Shown: positions 15,853-24,858 of the stretch, in pieces
Layout of the letters: the number at the start of each line of letters is the position of its first letter
Numbering within the stretch: position 1 is the stretch's first letter
Source: JAGTVG01 sp964543195
GTDB lineage: Bacteria; Bacteroidota; Bacteroidia; Cytophagales; Cyclobacteriaceae
Length of the DNA stretch: 64,000 nt
Assembly: GCA_964543195.1 (NCBI GenBank)
Contig: CAZIXF010000005.1
Location: 59,215 to 123,214, forward strand
Direction of reading: 5' to 3'
Translations under genes and position numbers: made by a program
Notes under the pieces: model-generated
What the model saw: only the letters and a program-made list of their open reading frames with translations
What the model was told of the DNA's origin: nothing
Databases searched by the model: none

Positions 15853-18513
15853 ATGGCTAAAGCCGATAATGCATATAAAAAAGAGACTGAAAAAATATTT
15901 TCTGAACTGGAGGTTGATCCCGGTCGGGGATTGGATAAAAAAGAAGCAGAAAAACGGCTTGATCAATATGGCCAGAATAAATTAAGAGAAACCAAAGAAC
16001 GCAGCATCTGGTCGATCCTGTTCAGCCAGATCAATAATCCGGTAATATATCTTCTTCTTGCTGCATTAACACTGGCATTCATTTTCGGTGACATTGAAGC
16101 GGGAATTGCCATTGCCGTAGTGATCATCCTCAATACGGCCATCGGTTTCTGGATGGAATTGCAAGCTCAGCAATCCATGAAAGCCCTGAAAAAAATGGAT
16201 AAAATAATGAGTGATGTCCTTCGTGGTGAAGAAGAGGTGGAGATTGAGGCTGAATATATCGTTCCCGGCGACATACTCATGATAAATCCTGGGATGGTAA
16301 TTTCGGCTGATGCCCGTCTGATAGAGGCTTCCGATCTTAAAGTAGATGAATCGCCGCTGACAGGTGAATCGATTCCAGTCGAAAAAGATCCCAGGAAAAT
16401 TGATGAGGAAGTTGGACTTGCCGACCGGAAAAACATGCTCTATAAAGGCACATCGGTGACGGATGGAAAAGGTAAGGCTGTAGTGGTCAGCACGGGAATG
16501 GATACCGAGATTGGAAATATCTCGGAAATGGTAGAAAGTGCTTCTGAAAAAGAAATTCCCTTAAACAAAAAGCTTGAAAAACTTACCCACAGGCTGATTT
16601 TTATTACCATCGGACTTGCTGTTGCCTTTTTTATTGCAGGCTGGCTTATGGGAAAAGATGTGTATGAGCTTGTACAGACTGCCATTGCCTGGACTATCGC
16701 CGCTATTCCCGAAGGGTTGCCCATAGTCGCTACCATAGCCCTGGCAAGGGGGATGTTAAAACTGGCCGACAAACAGGTTATTGTGAAAAGACTCTCTGCC
16801 GTGGAAACATTGGGGGAGACCACCGTTATCTTTTCCGATAAAACAGGTACGCTTACGCTAAATAAGTTGTCGGTAAACAGTTTTCTATTCCCGGGTAAAA
16901 AAATTAAAGTTAACATTTCAGATGATGGTAAGGAGGTAAGCCTGAAAAATGAAGAGGATAATACCATAGATGATCCTCAATCAGCCAATCTGGAAGCAGC
17001 ACATAAAGTCATTACATTATGTAATAATGCTGAAATAGAAAAGGAAGCGTCCGAAGGAGAACAACTTGAAATAGCTTCCCTGAAATACCTTAAGGCCTTT
17101 GATTCGGGGTTATATGAAAAATTACGTAAGCTGGAAAGGAAAAAAGAGGATCCTTTTGATTCTGAGACTATGCGGATGGGTACGGTTCATCAAAAAGAGG
17201 ATGGTAAGTATCTGGTCACGGCCAAGGGAGCCACAGAAAAGATACTGGAAAAATGCAGTCATATTTTAGAGGATGGCGACAAAAAATCCTTGAATGAGGA
17301 AGAAAAGAAAAAATGGATCGATAAAAATGATGAACTTGCCAATAACGGTCTCCGGGTCCTTGGCCTGGCCTACAGGGATGCCGGGGAGGTTCCTGAAAAG
17401 GAGGGTGTCGTTGAAGATCTGATATTTGTAGGTATGGTGGGTTTTCTGGACCCGCCCCGGGAAGAGGTCAAAGAAGCCATAGGGTTATGCCACCAAGCCG
17501 GTATCGAGGTGGTTATGGTAACCGGGGATCATCCGGGTACTGCGCGGCATATTGCCGAAGATTTAAATATTGTTGGGAAAAAAGATGCCGCGGTAGTGAA
17601 GGGAAAAGATCTGGATTATGACAATGAAGGGCAAATAAGTTCCCGCAGGATATTTGCCCGAGTCGATCCCGGGGAAAAACTGAAGATCATTGAAAAATTT
17701 CAGGAAGAAGGGGAGATCCCTGCCATGACCGGCGATGGGGTCAATGATGCCCCTGCCTTAAAAAAGGCCGATATAGGTATCGCCATGGGTAAAAGGGGTA
17801 CGCAGGTGGCCCAGGAAGCAGCCGACATGGTGCTGCGGGATGATGCTTTCAATTCCATTGTGGCAGCTATCCGGCAGGGAAGGATCATTTTCGGTAATAT
17901 TCGTAGATTTATTGTTTATCAGCTTTCCTATCACCTGGCTGAGATACTCATCATTGCCGGCATCAGCTTCAGTGTGTTCCATTTACCTTTATTGCCACTC
18001 CAGTTGCTATTCCTTAATCTTTTATCGGACGTATTTCCGGCTATGGCATTGGGTATCGGACCGGGAAGTCCCCATATTATGAAGCAACCACCTTATGATA
18101 AAGAAAAACCGATAGTTCCCAAAGAAAAATGGCTTGAGCTGGGACTTTATGGTATTATAATAGCGGCCGTGATTACCGGAGCTTACTTTTATGCTTATTA
18201 TGCCCTGGAATACGATCCGGGACATTGTAATAATATAGCCTTTTTCAGCCTTGCGCTGACCCAGCTCTGGCATGTGTTCAATATGCGGGAGCCTGATGAA
18301 GGGGTTTTTAACAACCAGGTAACCCGGAATAAATACATTTGGATGGCCCTAGTGTTGTGTCTGGGTGCCCTGGCGGCCGGTTATTTTATTCCGACCTTAC
18401 GGGATGTGTTATCCTTTCAGTTAATGGGTCTGGAATCATGGGGTTTGATCGGCCTGACCAGTATAATGCCGTTGATCGTGATCCAGATTATCAAGCTCTT
18501 TCAGAAGAACTAG
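15853..18513 (+). CDS. P-type cation-transporting ATPase, Ca2+/SERCA-like (P2) class
   Basis: Inner-membrane ATPase of 886 residues that probably exports Ca2+ or a related cation. Domains in order: cation-ATPase N domain (about 5-75), first helix pair, actuator domain with TGES (170-173), M4 with PEGLP, phosphorylation site DKTGTLT (Asp329), nucleotide-binding domain, hinge GDGVND (627-632), and a C-terminal six-helix bundle. The PEGLP and M5-M6 layout point to a P2-type pump rather than a heavy-metal or K+ pump. It is a single-gene unit; the 635 bases downstream are gene-free. Confidence 0.9.
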   Translation: MAKADNAYKKETEKIFSELEVDPGRGLDKKEAEKRLDQYGQNKLRETKERSIWSILFSQINNPVIYLLLAALTLAFIFGDIEAGIAIAVVIILNTAIGFWMELQAQQSMKALKKMDKIMSDVLRGEEEVEIEAEYIVPGDILMINPGMVISADARLIEASDLKVDESPLTGESIPVEKDPRKIDEEVGLADRKNMLYKGTSVTDGKGKAVVVSTGMDTEIGNISEMVESASEKEIPLNKKLEKLTHRLIFITIGLAVAFFIAGWLMGKDVYELVQTAIAWTIAAIPEGLPIVATIALARGMLKLADKQVIVKRLSAVETLGETTVIFSDKTGTLTLNKLSVNSFLFPGKKIKVNISDDGKEVSLKNEEDNTIDDPQSANLEAAHKVITLCNNAEIEKEASEGEQLEIASLKYLKAFDSGLYEKLRKLERKKEDPFDSETMRMGTVHQKEDGKYLVTAKGATEKILEKCSHILEDGDKKSLNEEEKKKWIDKNDELANNGLRVLGLAYRDAGEVPEKEGVVEDLIFVGMVGFLDPPREEVKEAIGLCHQAGIEVVMVTGDHPGTARHIAEDLNIVGKKDAAVVKGKDLDYDNEGQISSRRIFARVDPGEKLKIIEKFQEEGEIPAMTGDGVNDAPALKKADIGIAMGKRGTQVAQEAADMVLRDDAFNSIVAAIRQGRIIFGNIRRFIVYQLSYHLAEILIIAGISFSVFHLPLLPLQLLFLNLLSDVFPAMALGIGPGSPHIMKQPPYDKEKPIVPKEKWLELGLYGIIIAAVITGAYFYAYYALEYDPGHCNNIAFFSLALTQLWHVFNMREPDEGVFNNQVTRNKYIWMALVLCLGALAAGYFIPTLRDVLSFQLMGLESWGLIGLTSIMPLIVIQIIKLFQKN

Positions 18514-18758
18514 TTAAAAAACAGGAATATTTTTGAAGTCTTCATATTTGAATACCCGGAACATTATCGTGATAACCAGTTATTTACTTTTGCTTATGAA
18601 ACAGCCGGGAAGGCACTTCCAGAATAACTATAACAAAACAATAAATTTCTTTCAGTTTTTATGAAGAATTCTGGATTTGAAAAATGATCTAATGATGATT
18701 TGGCTAAAATCTTAATATTTTAAAATCGTAAGAACCTCACATACGCTTGATTAATTTT

Positions 18759-18805
18759 TGATAAATTTTGTCATAATTAAAATCATTTTAATAAGAAATT
18801 TATCA
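18759..18805. repeat. 10-base perfect inverted repeat with 27-base loop
   Basis: Arms TGATAAATTT (18759-18768) and AAATTTATCA (18796-18805) are exact reverse complements. The sequence is very AT-rich, so a chance origin is possible. It lies in a 635-base gene-free stretch. Confidence 0.5.
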
Positions 18806-19079
18806 TAATTCGCTCAAATAGGGTATAATTCGATCAATACATGTATTAATAAGCTTCCTGGGGATGACAGTTCGTTCAGAAAAAGTCATTCAAAAGGAAT
18901 TCCGGTAATGCTGAGACAGATGATTTTATTACTTGACCATTCGAATATTCAAATCACAATAGGTCTGTGATAAATTAATTTTTGCGTATGGCATGTCTTT
19001 GGCCTAATGATAAATTTCTGAAATTCCAGATCACCTGGACCGGTTTAAGAAATTGAGAAATTCCGAAATTGAATATTAA

Positions 19080-19135
19080 TTGATTATTGTTACATTGATT
19101 ATTGTTTATTTAAACATGGATATTGGTTATTTAAA
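19080..19135. repeat. Degenerate short direct repeats (TTGATTATTGTT type)
   Basis: TTGATTATTGTT occurs exactly at 19080-19091 and 19095-19106. A looser third copy follows (GGATATTGGTTATTTAAA), echoing the TATTTAAA that trails copy two. The array ends just before the stop codon of the EcsC-like gene, so it lies at that gene's 3' end. Confidence 0.5.
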
Positions 19136-19148
19136 TGCTTAGTGAAGT

Positions 19149-19889
19149 TCATTCCCCCGCATATTCCGTGGTATCCAGGTCGCGTCTCATCCTGTAGGCA
19201 TTGATCGCATTTTCCCCCAGTTTCCTGGTAAGATTCCGGTTTACATAAAACCCTACTATGGCGCCGAATCCGGGAATAAGTTGCAGTAGCTTGGCCAGGT
19301 CGAGGTAATCCCGGTAATCGAGCTGAAAAGCCTTCCAGTCGAACTTTTTGATGTCATCGGGAAGTTGTTTCGCATGCTGGTCCCAGTTAGCGAGGACCTG
19401 GTATATCTCATTCCTTTTCTTCTGCCGGGTAAAGGTGATCTGAAAAATATGGAGCAGGAATATCCTTTCCTTATAATCCATTACATCATGGCCATAAAAC
19501 GTAGCCATATCGAACAATAATTTCATTTTGATGGAAAGCCACAGGGCTATATCGGCAAGACCCATAAAAAAACCTCCATAACCGGTTATTGCGCCTTCTG
19601 CAGCAGCTGTACTGCTGTAAAATCCTATCCGTTCCCTCACTTTGCCCTCGATCTCTTCCAGGGATTGCCCTTCAAAAGGCTTTTCCCTGGTCAGGCCGGC
19701 TCCGAAAATTACCGTCCTTGTCGTTTCCCGTACAACCCGGGTAACCATATCATGGATCCTGTCAGGGATCAGGTTGTTGATCCTGGACTGGGCTTCCTTT
19801 GCGGTGTTTTCCAGGAAGGAGGGCTTTGATTGCATATTATCCTGCCATTCCTTCAATTCGAACTGAGCCTGTTTTTCGTAATAATCCAT
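19149..19889 (-). CDS. EcsC-family protein
   Basis: The 246-residue protein (ATG at 19889; an upstream in-frame ATG at 19925 adds 12 residues) matches the EcsC domain. It has an amphipathic N-terminal region, RVVRETTRTVIFGAG, a Gly/Ala-rich segment STAAAEGAITGYGGFFMGLADIALWLSIKMKLLFDMA, and a C-terminal LLQLIPGFGAIVGFYVNRNLTRKLG stretch. EcsC in Bacillus is linked to the EcsAB exporter, but no such transporter is adjacent here. The protein is probably membrane-associated; its function is unknown. Confidence 0.8.
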   Translation of the reverse strand: MDYYEKQAQFELKEWQDNMQSKPSFLENTAKEAQSRINNLIPDRIHDMVTRVVRETTRTVIFGAGLTREKPFEGQSLEEIEGKVRERIGFYSSTAAAEGAITGYGGFFMGLADIALWLSIKMKLLFDMATFYGHDVMDYKERIFLLHIFQITFTRQKKRNEIYQVLANWDQHAKQLPDDIKKFDWKAFQLDYRDYLDLAKLLQLIPGFGAIVGFYVNRNLTRKLGENAINAYRMRRDLDTTEYAGE

Positions 19890-19990
19890 CCCGGTTAAAT
19901 TACAGAAAAAATGAGAACATACCAATGCGCATTGATCATCTAACCCGGGAAGATGCGCTCAAATTTTCTCATACTGTCAATAAAAAAGCC

Positions 19991-21205
19991 TCAGGCTCCG
20001 TATTTCTGTAATTTACCTGAATGAGCAAGCGCCAGCGGCATTAATTCCCGGGCATAGAAAGTGCCCAGTTCTCCGTTCCTGCACGAGACTTCATCGAATT
20101 GATCCCCTGAATCACCCCTTAAATAGGGTGCCTTCATCAGCACGGGTACAGGATGCCAACTATGGGATTCGAGCGATGGAGGCGTGGAATGATCTCCCGT
20201 GATGATTAATACATCGGGATCTGCCCCGATAAGATCAGGCAGGGCTTTATCCATGTCTTCGATCACCTTAACCTTTTCATCCAGATCCCCATCTTCACCG
20301 GTCTTATCGGTATACTTATAATGACCGAATACGAAAGTGTGGTCCTGCAGGGCCCTCACTACATCCTTACAGATCTGTTCTGCTTCTTTGGCCTCGGAAA
20401 AGATCTCTATTCCCAGTAAACGGGATATTCCCTTATACATCGGATAGCCAGCCACGGCAGCCGGTTTTACCTGGTATCTTTCTGCAAAGGAAGGCCATTC
20501 CGGTTGTTGTGCAAAACCCCGGGTAAGTAAAAAATTGGCCTTTTCTTCATCATCCAGGATCTCTTTGATCTGATCAAGCAGGTTTTTTACTATATCGGCT
20601 GTCCGGGACGATCCGTAAGGTTTACGGTCAGGTGCCAATGGGGGAACACCTGTTTCCTGAGGATCCGTATCTCCAAGGTTATCTGTCAGATCCTTGCCTC
20701 GTAATACGAGAAGTGTCCTGTGTTCGGCCACGGTTTCCATGAATATATCAATGCCATTGGGCGGTTCCAGCTTTTCCTTTATTTTTTTAACCAGCTCTTC
20801 ATTTTTTTCGGTAGAGATCCGGCCGGCACGACGGTCTGACACATTCCCGTTATCATCCAGGGTGCAGAAATTAAGACGGGCAGCCACATCTCCCTGCTGA
20901 AGCTCAAAACCGATACCATTGGCACTCAGTACACCCCGGCCTACTTTATAGATCAAAGGATCATATCCGAATAATCCTAGGTGACCCGGACCGCTTCCCG
21001 GTGTAATGGCGGGTGCCACAGGGTGGGCAAGGCCCAAAGCACTTTTTCCGGCCAGCTTATCCATATTGGGCGTGGCGGCAATCTGCAGAGCCGTGCCTTT
21101 ACCGTCATTGCTGCAATCACCCACACCATCAAGTACCAGTAAAACTATTCTATTCTCATTTTTTTCAGCAAGAGATTGAATTGTGTTGCCGTATAGATCT
21201 TCCAT
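19991..21205 (-). CDS. apgM: 2,3-bisphosphoglycerate-independent phosphoglycerate mutase, archaeal type
   Basis: Glycolytic and gluconeogenic enzyme interconverting 3- and 2-phosphoglycerate. The 404-residue length and motifs place it in the aPGAM family of the alkaline phosphatase superfamily: metal site LVLDGVGD, GTALQIAATPNMDKLA with the catalytic region, TPGSGPGHLGLFGYDP, and the late metal ligands FGHYKYTDKTGEDGD and ITGDHSTPP. It is shorter than the bacterial GpmI (about 510 residues). The enzyme is cytosolic. The gene is monocistronic and sits between the EcsC-like and SpoIIAA-like genes. Confidence 0.9.
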   Translation of the reverse strand: MEDLYGNTIQSLAEKNENRIVLLVLDGVGDCSNDGKGTALQIAATPNMDKLAGKSALGLAHPVAPAITPGSGPGHLGLFGYDPLIYKVGRGVLSANGIGFELQQGDVAARLNFCTLDDNGNVSDRRAGRISTEKNEELVKKIKEKLEPPNGIDIFMETVAEHRTLLVLRGKDLTDNLGDTDPQETGVPPLAPDRKPYGSSRTADIVKNLLDQIKEILDDEEKANFLLTRGFAQQPEWPSFAERYQVKPAAVAGYPMYKGISRLLGIEIFSEAKEAEQICKDVVRALQDHTFVFGHYKYTDKTGEDGDLDEKVKVIEDMDKALPDLIGADPDVLIITGDHSTPPSLESHSWHPVPVLMKAPYLRGDSGDQFDEVSCRNGELGTFYARELMPLALAHSGKLQKYGA

Positions 21206-21264
21206 AATATGCAGTAGATTTAGTTTGGATTAAGCAGTCGTGTGAATCAGATAATTAAAAACTT

Positions 21265-21300
21265 AGTGATACCACAGTGATTTTGTGCCTTCGTGAATAA
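21265..21300. repeat. Heptad-periodic GTG repeat fragment (dispersed intergenic element)
   Basis: The run from TTAGTG through GATTTTGTGCCTTCGTG has GTG triplets at roughly 7-8-base spacing, and CCACAAAG follows at about 21319. This pattern resembles widespread TTTGTG/CTTTGTGG heptad repeats found between genes in Bacteroidota and other phyla. A second copy of the same type occurs at 54018-54043. Confidence 0.45.
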
Positions 21301-21474
21301 AATATAATGTTTTAATGCCACAAAGCCTGAAAATACCGGGATACACCAAGAAAGAAAATGATACATCATTAATCATCAGTATGTTGAAATATAATAAGAT
21401 GTATAATAATTCACACAACGCGTTAGATTATTATAAATATCATGAAGCAATAAGGATAAATCCGTGTTAAAAGA

Positions 21475-21831
21475 TCAGGTCAGGATCCAAGATTTTGCAA
21501 TTTCATATTCCTCTTTGGGATAATATTTAATTTCAGCCGAGGTAAAAAGGTCTGTGACTTTAGTTAAGCTTTTATCTATTGCACTTCTTCCCACAATGGC
21601 TACTTTCTTTACTTTACCGATATGGGTAAAGTAGGTTTTTATATCATCCAGAAGTGCTGGCAGCGTAATACCCTGAAGCTCACCGATCATAATAAAAAGT
21701 TTGAGTTTCTCATGCTCTCTTTCAGTTTTTTCAAGAAGTGAAGAGAGCTTTTCATAATCCTTTTTTTCAAGTTTTCCTTTTACTTCGAAGGCTATCAGAG
21801 TATCTTTAGTAAAATCAAGAATATCAAACAT
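21475..21831 (-). CDS. SpoIIAA-like (STAS-fold) small protein
   Basis: The 118-residue cytosolic protein fits the SpoIIAA-like family of STAS-fold proteins: a first strand pair TLIAFEVKGKLEKKDYEKL, the central LKLFIMIGELQGITLPALLDDIKTYF and the KVAIVGRSAIDKSLTKV strand-helix. The phosphorylatable serine typical of true anti-anti-sigma factors is not obvious. The family has been linked to lipid binding as well as regulation. No anti-sigma partner is adjacent, so the role is open. Confidence 0.8.
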   Translation of the reverse strand: MFDILDFTKDTLIAFEVKGKLEKKDYEKLSSLLEKTEREHEKLKLFIMIGELQGITLPALLDDIKTYFTHIGKVKKVAIVGRSAIDKSLTKVTDLFTSAEIKYYPKEEYEIAKSWILT

Positions 21832-22105
21832 ATCTTAATATTTTTAAGTGAAAAAATGTTCTGATTTACAGGTGAAAAAAGTATGCCTGTATACTAGAAA
21901 ATATATTAAATACCGTATCCTGTTCATACAGGGGTATTTTATATAATTGTTATTAATAGATAGTCCGGATGCTGTGGAATTTATTTCTCCCCTGGGAATT
22001 ATTTGCCACGAAAAAGAGTCAATAACAATATAAAATCAATATATTTATTTTCTTTGAAAATAGTCCCATATTAAAAAACATAAAATGATATTTAATATTA
22101 CTATT

Positions 22106-22972
22106 ATGAAATTTAATTATATAAAAATTGTGATATTTTTAATCATATCACCATTATTTGGGTTTACCCAGATGGGTAAGGTGATGGATAACCTGACTAT
22201 GGAAAGTAAAATACTGAATATGGACAGGCGATATGCCATATATCTTCCTCCCGATTACGATACATCAGAGCGTAGTTATCCCGTCCTGTATTTGCTGCAT
22301 GGGGCAGGAGATGATCAGACCGGCTGGGTACAGTTTGGCGAAGTGCTGCATATTGCCGATAGGGCCATTAATGAAGGTAAGGCTACACCCATGATCATCG
22401 TAATGCCGGATGCCAATACCGGTCAGCGAGGCTATTTCAACAGTATTGAAGGAAACTGGCGGTATGAAGATTTTTTCTTTGAGGAGTTTATGCCTTTTAT
22501 TGAGGAAGCATACAGGATAAAAGGCGAGAAACGATACCGGGCTGTCGCCGGGCTTTCCATGGGAGGTGGCGGCTCATTCATGTATGCCCTTCATCATCCC
22601 GAATTGTTTTCTTCAGCCTGTCCCTTAAGTGCCTATGTGGGCCCGTTAACCATTGAACAGGCAAAGGAACGGTATGAACGTAACGATATCGATGTGTCCG
22701 ATAAAAAAATCGAGGAATATTTCAAAAAACATAATGCCGTGGAACTGGTCAAAGATCTGCCCGCAGAAGATATAAAATCGGTCAGGTGGTATATTGATTG
22801 TGGCGATGACGATTTTCTGTATGAAGGAAACTCCCTTGTCCACATTGCCATGAGAAAAAAAGAGATCCCCCATGAATACCGGGTTCGGGATGGAGGTCAT
22901 ACATGGACCTACTGGAGGGAGTCCTTACCCACAGTTTTGGAATTTGTTTCTATGGCATTTCATCAGTACTGA
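22106..22972 (+). CDS. Exported esterase of the esterase D / feruloyl-esterase-like family
   Basis: Alpha/beta hydrolase of 288 residues with a signal peptide from the ATG at 22106 (MKFNYIKIVIFLIISPLFGF; an ATG 21 bases upstream is in frame). Features are YPVLYLLHGAGDDQTGW (oxyanion region), PMIIVMPDAN, the nucleophile elbow GLSMGGGGS with the catalytic Ser, and late DGGHTWTYWR carrying the His. This is the layout of the Putative_esterase family, which includes acetylxylan, feruloyl and S-formylglutathione esterases. An exported form suggests action on acyl decorations of carbohydrates. It is monocistronic. Confidence 0.88.
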   Translation: MKFNYIKIVIFLIISPLFGFTQMGKVMDNLTMESKILNMDRRYAIYLPPDYDTSERSYPVLYLLHGAGDDQTGWVQFGEVLHIADRAINEGKATPMIIVMPDANTGQRGYFNSIEGNWRYEDFFFEEFMPFIEEAYRIKGEKRYRAVAGLSMGGGGSFMYALHHPELFSSACPLSAYVGPLTIEQAKERYERNDIDVSDKKIEEYFKKHNAVELVKDLPAEDIKSVRWYIDCGDDDFLYEGNSLVHIAMRKKEIPHEYRVRDGGHTWTYWRESLPTVLEFVSMAFHQY

Positions 22973-23196
22973 TATTCCATAATCAAAATAAGATCATATT
23001 GGACAGGGAATCTCAAAATCGACTTTAATATTCTGATCTACGCGAAGGATCTCAAAGTTTTTATTTTAATTTTCCTTGTTTATTATGCACCGGAATACTT
23101 TTTTATGACTTGATAAATATGTATCTTTTCTAAACAGTTTTTAAAAAATTCCGCCAGTTACCAAATAAGATTCAAAAAGGCTGGAAGTATATTTCT

Positions 23197-24201
23197 ATGG
23201 CAAAAAAAGCACAAAAAATAAGACTGGGTATATTTATTCTGATCAGTTCGACAATTTTATTATTAGTACTCGGATTATTCACAGCGAAAGAATTTTTTAA
23301 AAAAGAAGACACGTATTATATTTCATATGAAGACATTTCGGTCAGTGGACTTGAAGTGGGAAGTCCTGTTAAGTATATGGGGGTAAAGGCAGGTACGGTT
23401 GCGGATATTCATATCGATCCGGAAGATGTAAGCAACATAATTGTTGAAGTATCATTGAAACCCGGCACACCGGTTAAGGAAGACGCCAGGGCGGATATTA
23501 CTTCTGTTGGAATAACCGGTTTAAAAACCATTGAAATCAGAGGAGGCAGCAATGAAGCCGAATCACTCGAACCCGGTGAATATATTCCGGCCGGATCTTC
23601 CATCACCAAAGAGATCACGGGAAAGGCCGAAATTATAGCCGAAAAGGCCGAAGCTGTATTGAATAATCTGCAAACGTTTACCAGGCCTGAAAACCTGGAT
23701 AAATTTGCCATGCTGGCTGCAGATGTATCCAGACTGGCCATAAAAACCGGACAAACTATCAATACCATTGATACGCTTATTGCAGAAAACCGGCTGCAAA
23801 TAAGTCAGACCGTGAACAATACCCGCCAGGTTTCTGAAAGACTCAACGAGTCCAGTAAGCTGATTCAGGAATCAGTAATTAAAATAAACCGGTTAGTCGA
23901 GGGCGATACATTGAGTCAGATTCTTGCCAACGCGAGAGATGTTTCGGTCAAATTAAGGGAGGCCGAGGTGGGAGAATTGATCAATAACCTGGCTGAGGTA
24001 GCCGGTCAGACGCATAAGTTATTATTAAAAATTGATGATGACCTGGACCGGAACAGCCAGGATTTTTCAGAAAGTCTTATCCTGTTGAAGCGTACCCTTG
24101 AAAACCTTAACGAGGCCTCGAGAAAGATTAATGAAAACCCTTCTATTTTGTTACGTGGGGTTAACACTAAAAATATACCTGACGAAAAATTGAGACGTTA
24201 A
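23197..24201 (+). CDS. MlaD-like MCE-domain substrate-binding protein
   Basis: First gene of a lipid-transport operon. The 334-residue protein has one N-terminal transmembrane helix (about 11-30), one MCE domain (about 38-125; ISVSGLEVGSPVKYMGVKAGTV and ITSVGITGLKTIEIRGG), and a long helical tail to the end rich in Asn, Gln and Leu with coiled-coil character. MCE proteins form hexameric rings or tubes that carry phospholipids between the membranes. A single MCE domain plus a long helical tail is the MlaD/PqiB-like layout with an extended periplasmic needle. It is followed after 7 bases by the lipoprotein gene. Confidence 0.88.
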   Translation: MAKKAQKIRLGIFILISSTILLLVLGLFTAKEFFKKEDTYYISYEDISVSGLEVGSPVKYMGVKAGTVADIHIDPEDVSNIIVEVSLKPGTPVKEDARADITSVGITGLKTIEIRGGSNEAESLEPGEYIPAGSSITKEITGKAEIIAEKAEAVLNNLQTFTRPENLDKFAMLAADVSRLAIKTGQTINTIDTLIAENRLQISQTVNNTRQVSERLNESSKLIQESVIKINRLVEGDTLSQILANARDVSVKLREAEVGELINNLAEVAGQTHKLLLKIDDDLDRNSQDFSESLILLKRTLENLNEASRKINENPSILLRGVNTKNIPDEKLRR

Positions 24202-24208
24202 AAAGACC

Positions 24209-24823
24209 ATGTTACGATATAATATATACCTGCTGCTGTTTATATTAATAGCCGGATGCGGTTCACCAAAAAGGATCATTACCAAATATTATCTTATTGA
24301 AATTCCCGATGAAACGACCTATTCGTCTGCTGACCGTGAAGAACCTTTACTGGATGCCTATTGTGAAATTGTTCCGGTAGATATATATCCCGCCTATGCG
24401 TCACGGCAGATCGTTAACCGCAATAAGTCGAACGAGATTACATATTATTCATATCATAAATGGGCTGTCCGTCCGGAAGATTCTTTTACCCGGATTCTGA
24501 CTGACTTTTTTGATAAAAACCGGATTTTTATAGATGTCTCTTCGCGATTCTGGAAAGTGACGCCCTCCTATAAGATCGAAACCACGGTATATCGATTGGA
24601 AGTTAATGATCAGGCTGATAAATTCAATGCCCATCTTAAGCTTGAGTTCAGATTACTAGATAATGAATCCAGTGAGCTTATTGTACAACATGCTGCAGAC
24701 AGGTCGGAAAGTTTACAGGAAAAGGACATCAACCTGCTTGCTTCCAGAATAGGGAATATATACGGAGGGGAGCTTGAAGCTTTTGCGGAAAAAATCAAAA
24801 GCGAGTTGGCTACAAAACCATAG
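24209..24823 (+). CDS. PqiC-like ABC transport auxiliary lipoprotein
   Basis: The 204-residue lipoprotein (lipobox LIAGC, Cys17) begins its mature part with KYYLIEIPDE, the YYxL start typical of the ABC-transport auxiliary (PqiC/YmbA) family. It continues with SRQIVNRNKSNEITYYSYHKWAVRPEDSFTRIL, where the binding of its own short strand and the tryptophan match the family. PqiC forms an outer-membrane ring that docks an MCE tube. Its presence between mlaD-like and mlaE-like genes makes the system a hybrid of Mla and Pqi. Confidence 0.82.
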   Translation: MLRYNIYLLLFILIAGCGSPKRIITKYYLIEIPDETTYSSADREEPLLDAYCEIVPVDIYPAYASRQIVNRNKSNEITYYSYHKWAVRPEDSFTRILTDFFDKNRIFIDVSSRFWKVTPSYKIETTVYRLEVNDQADKFNAHLKLEFRLLDNESSELIVQHAADRSESLQEKDINLLASRIGNIYGGELEAFAEKIKSELATKP

Positions 24824-24858
24824 CGGACTATCCGGACCGGGAACGATATCCAGGCAGA

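Larger units (their letters stand above)
18514..19148. other. Long gene-free stretch with an inverted repeat and short direct repeats
   Basis: This is the longest non-coding stretch of the window, 635 bases between the ATPase gene and the end of the EcsC-like gene. I see no ORF of useful length and no recognisable coding remnant. It holds a 10-base inverted repeat (TGATAAATTT at 18759-18768, AAATTTATCA at 18796-18805) and a short repeat array near 19080-19135. A small RNA is possible but nothing in the sequence shows one. Confidence 0.5.

Noticed and set aside
19925..20011. 28-codon plus-strand ORF MRIDHLTREDALKFSHTVNK
   Set aside because: It reads protein-like, but it overlaps the 3' end of apgM, is very short and has no recognisable family. 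It may be a chance frame or a tiny gene-start remnant.
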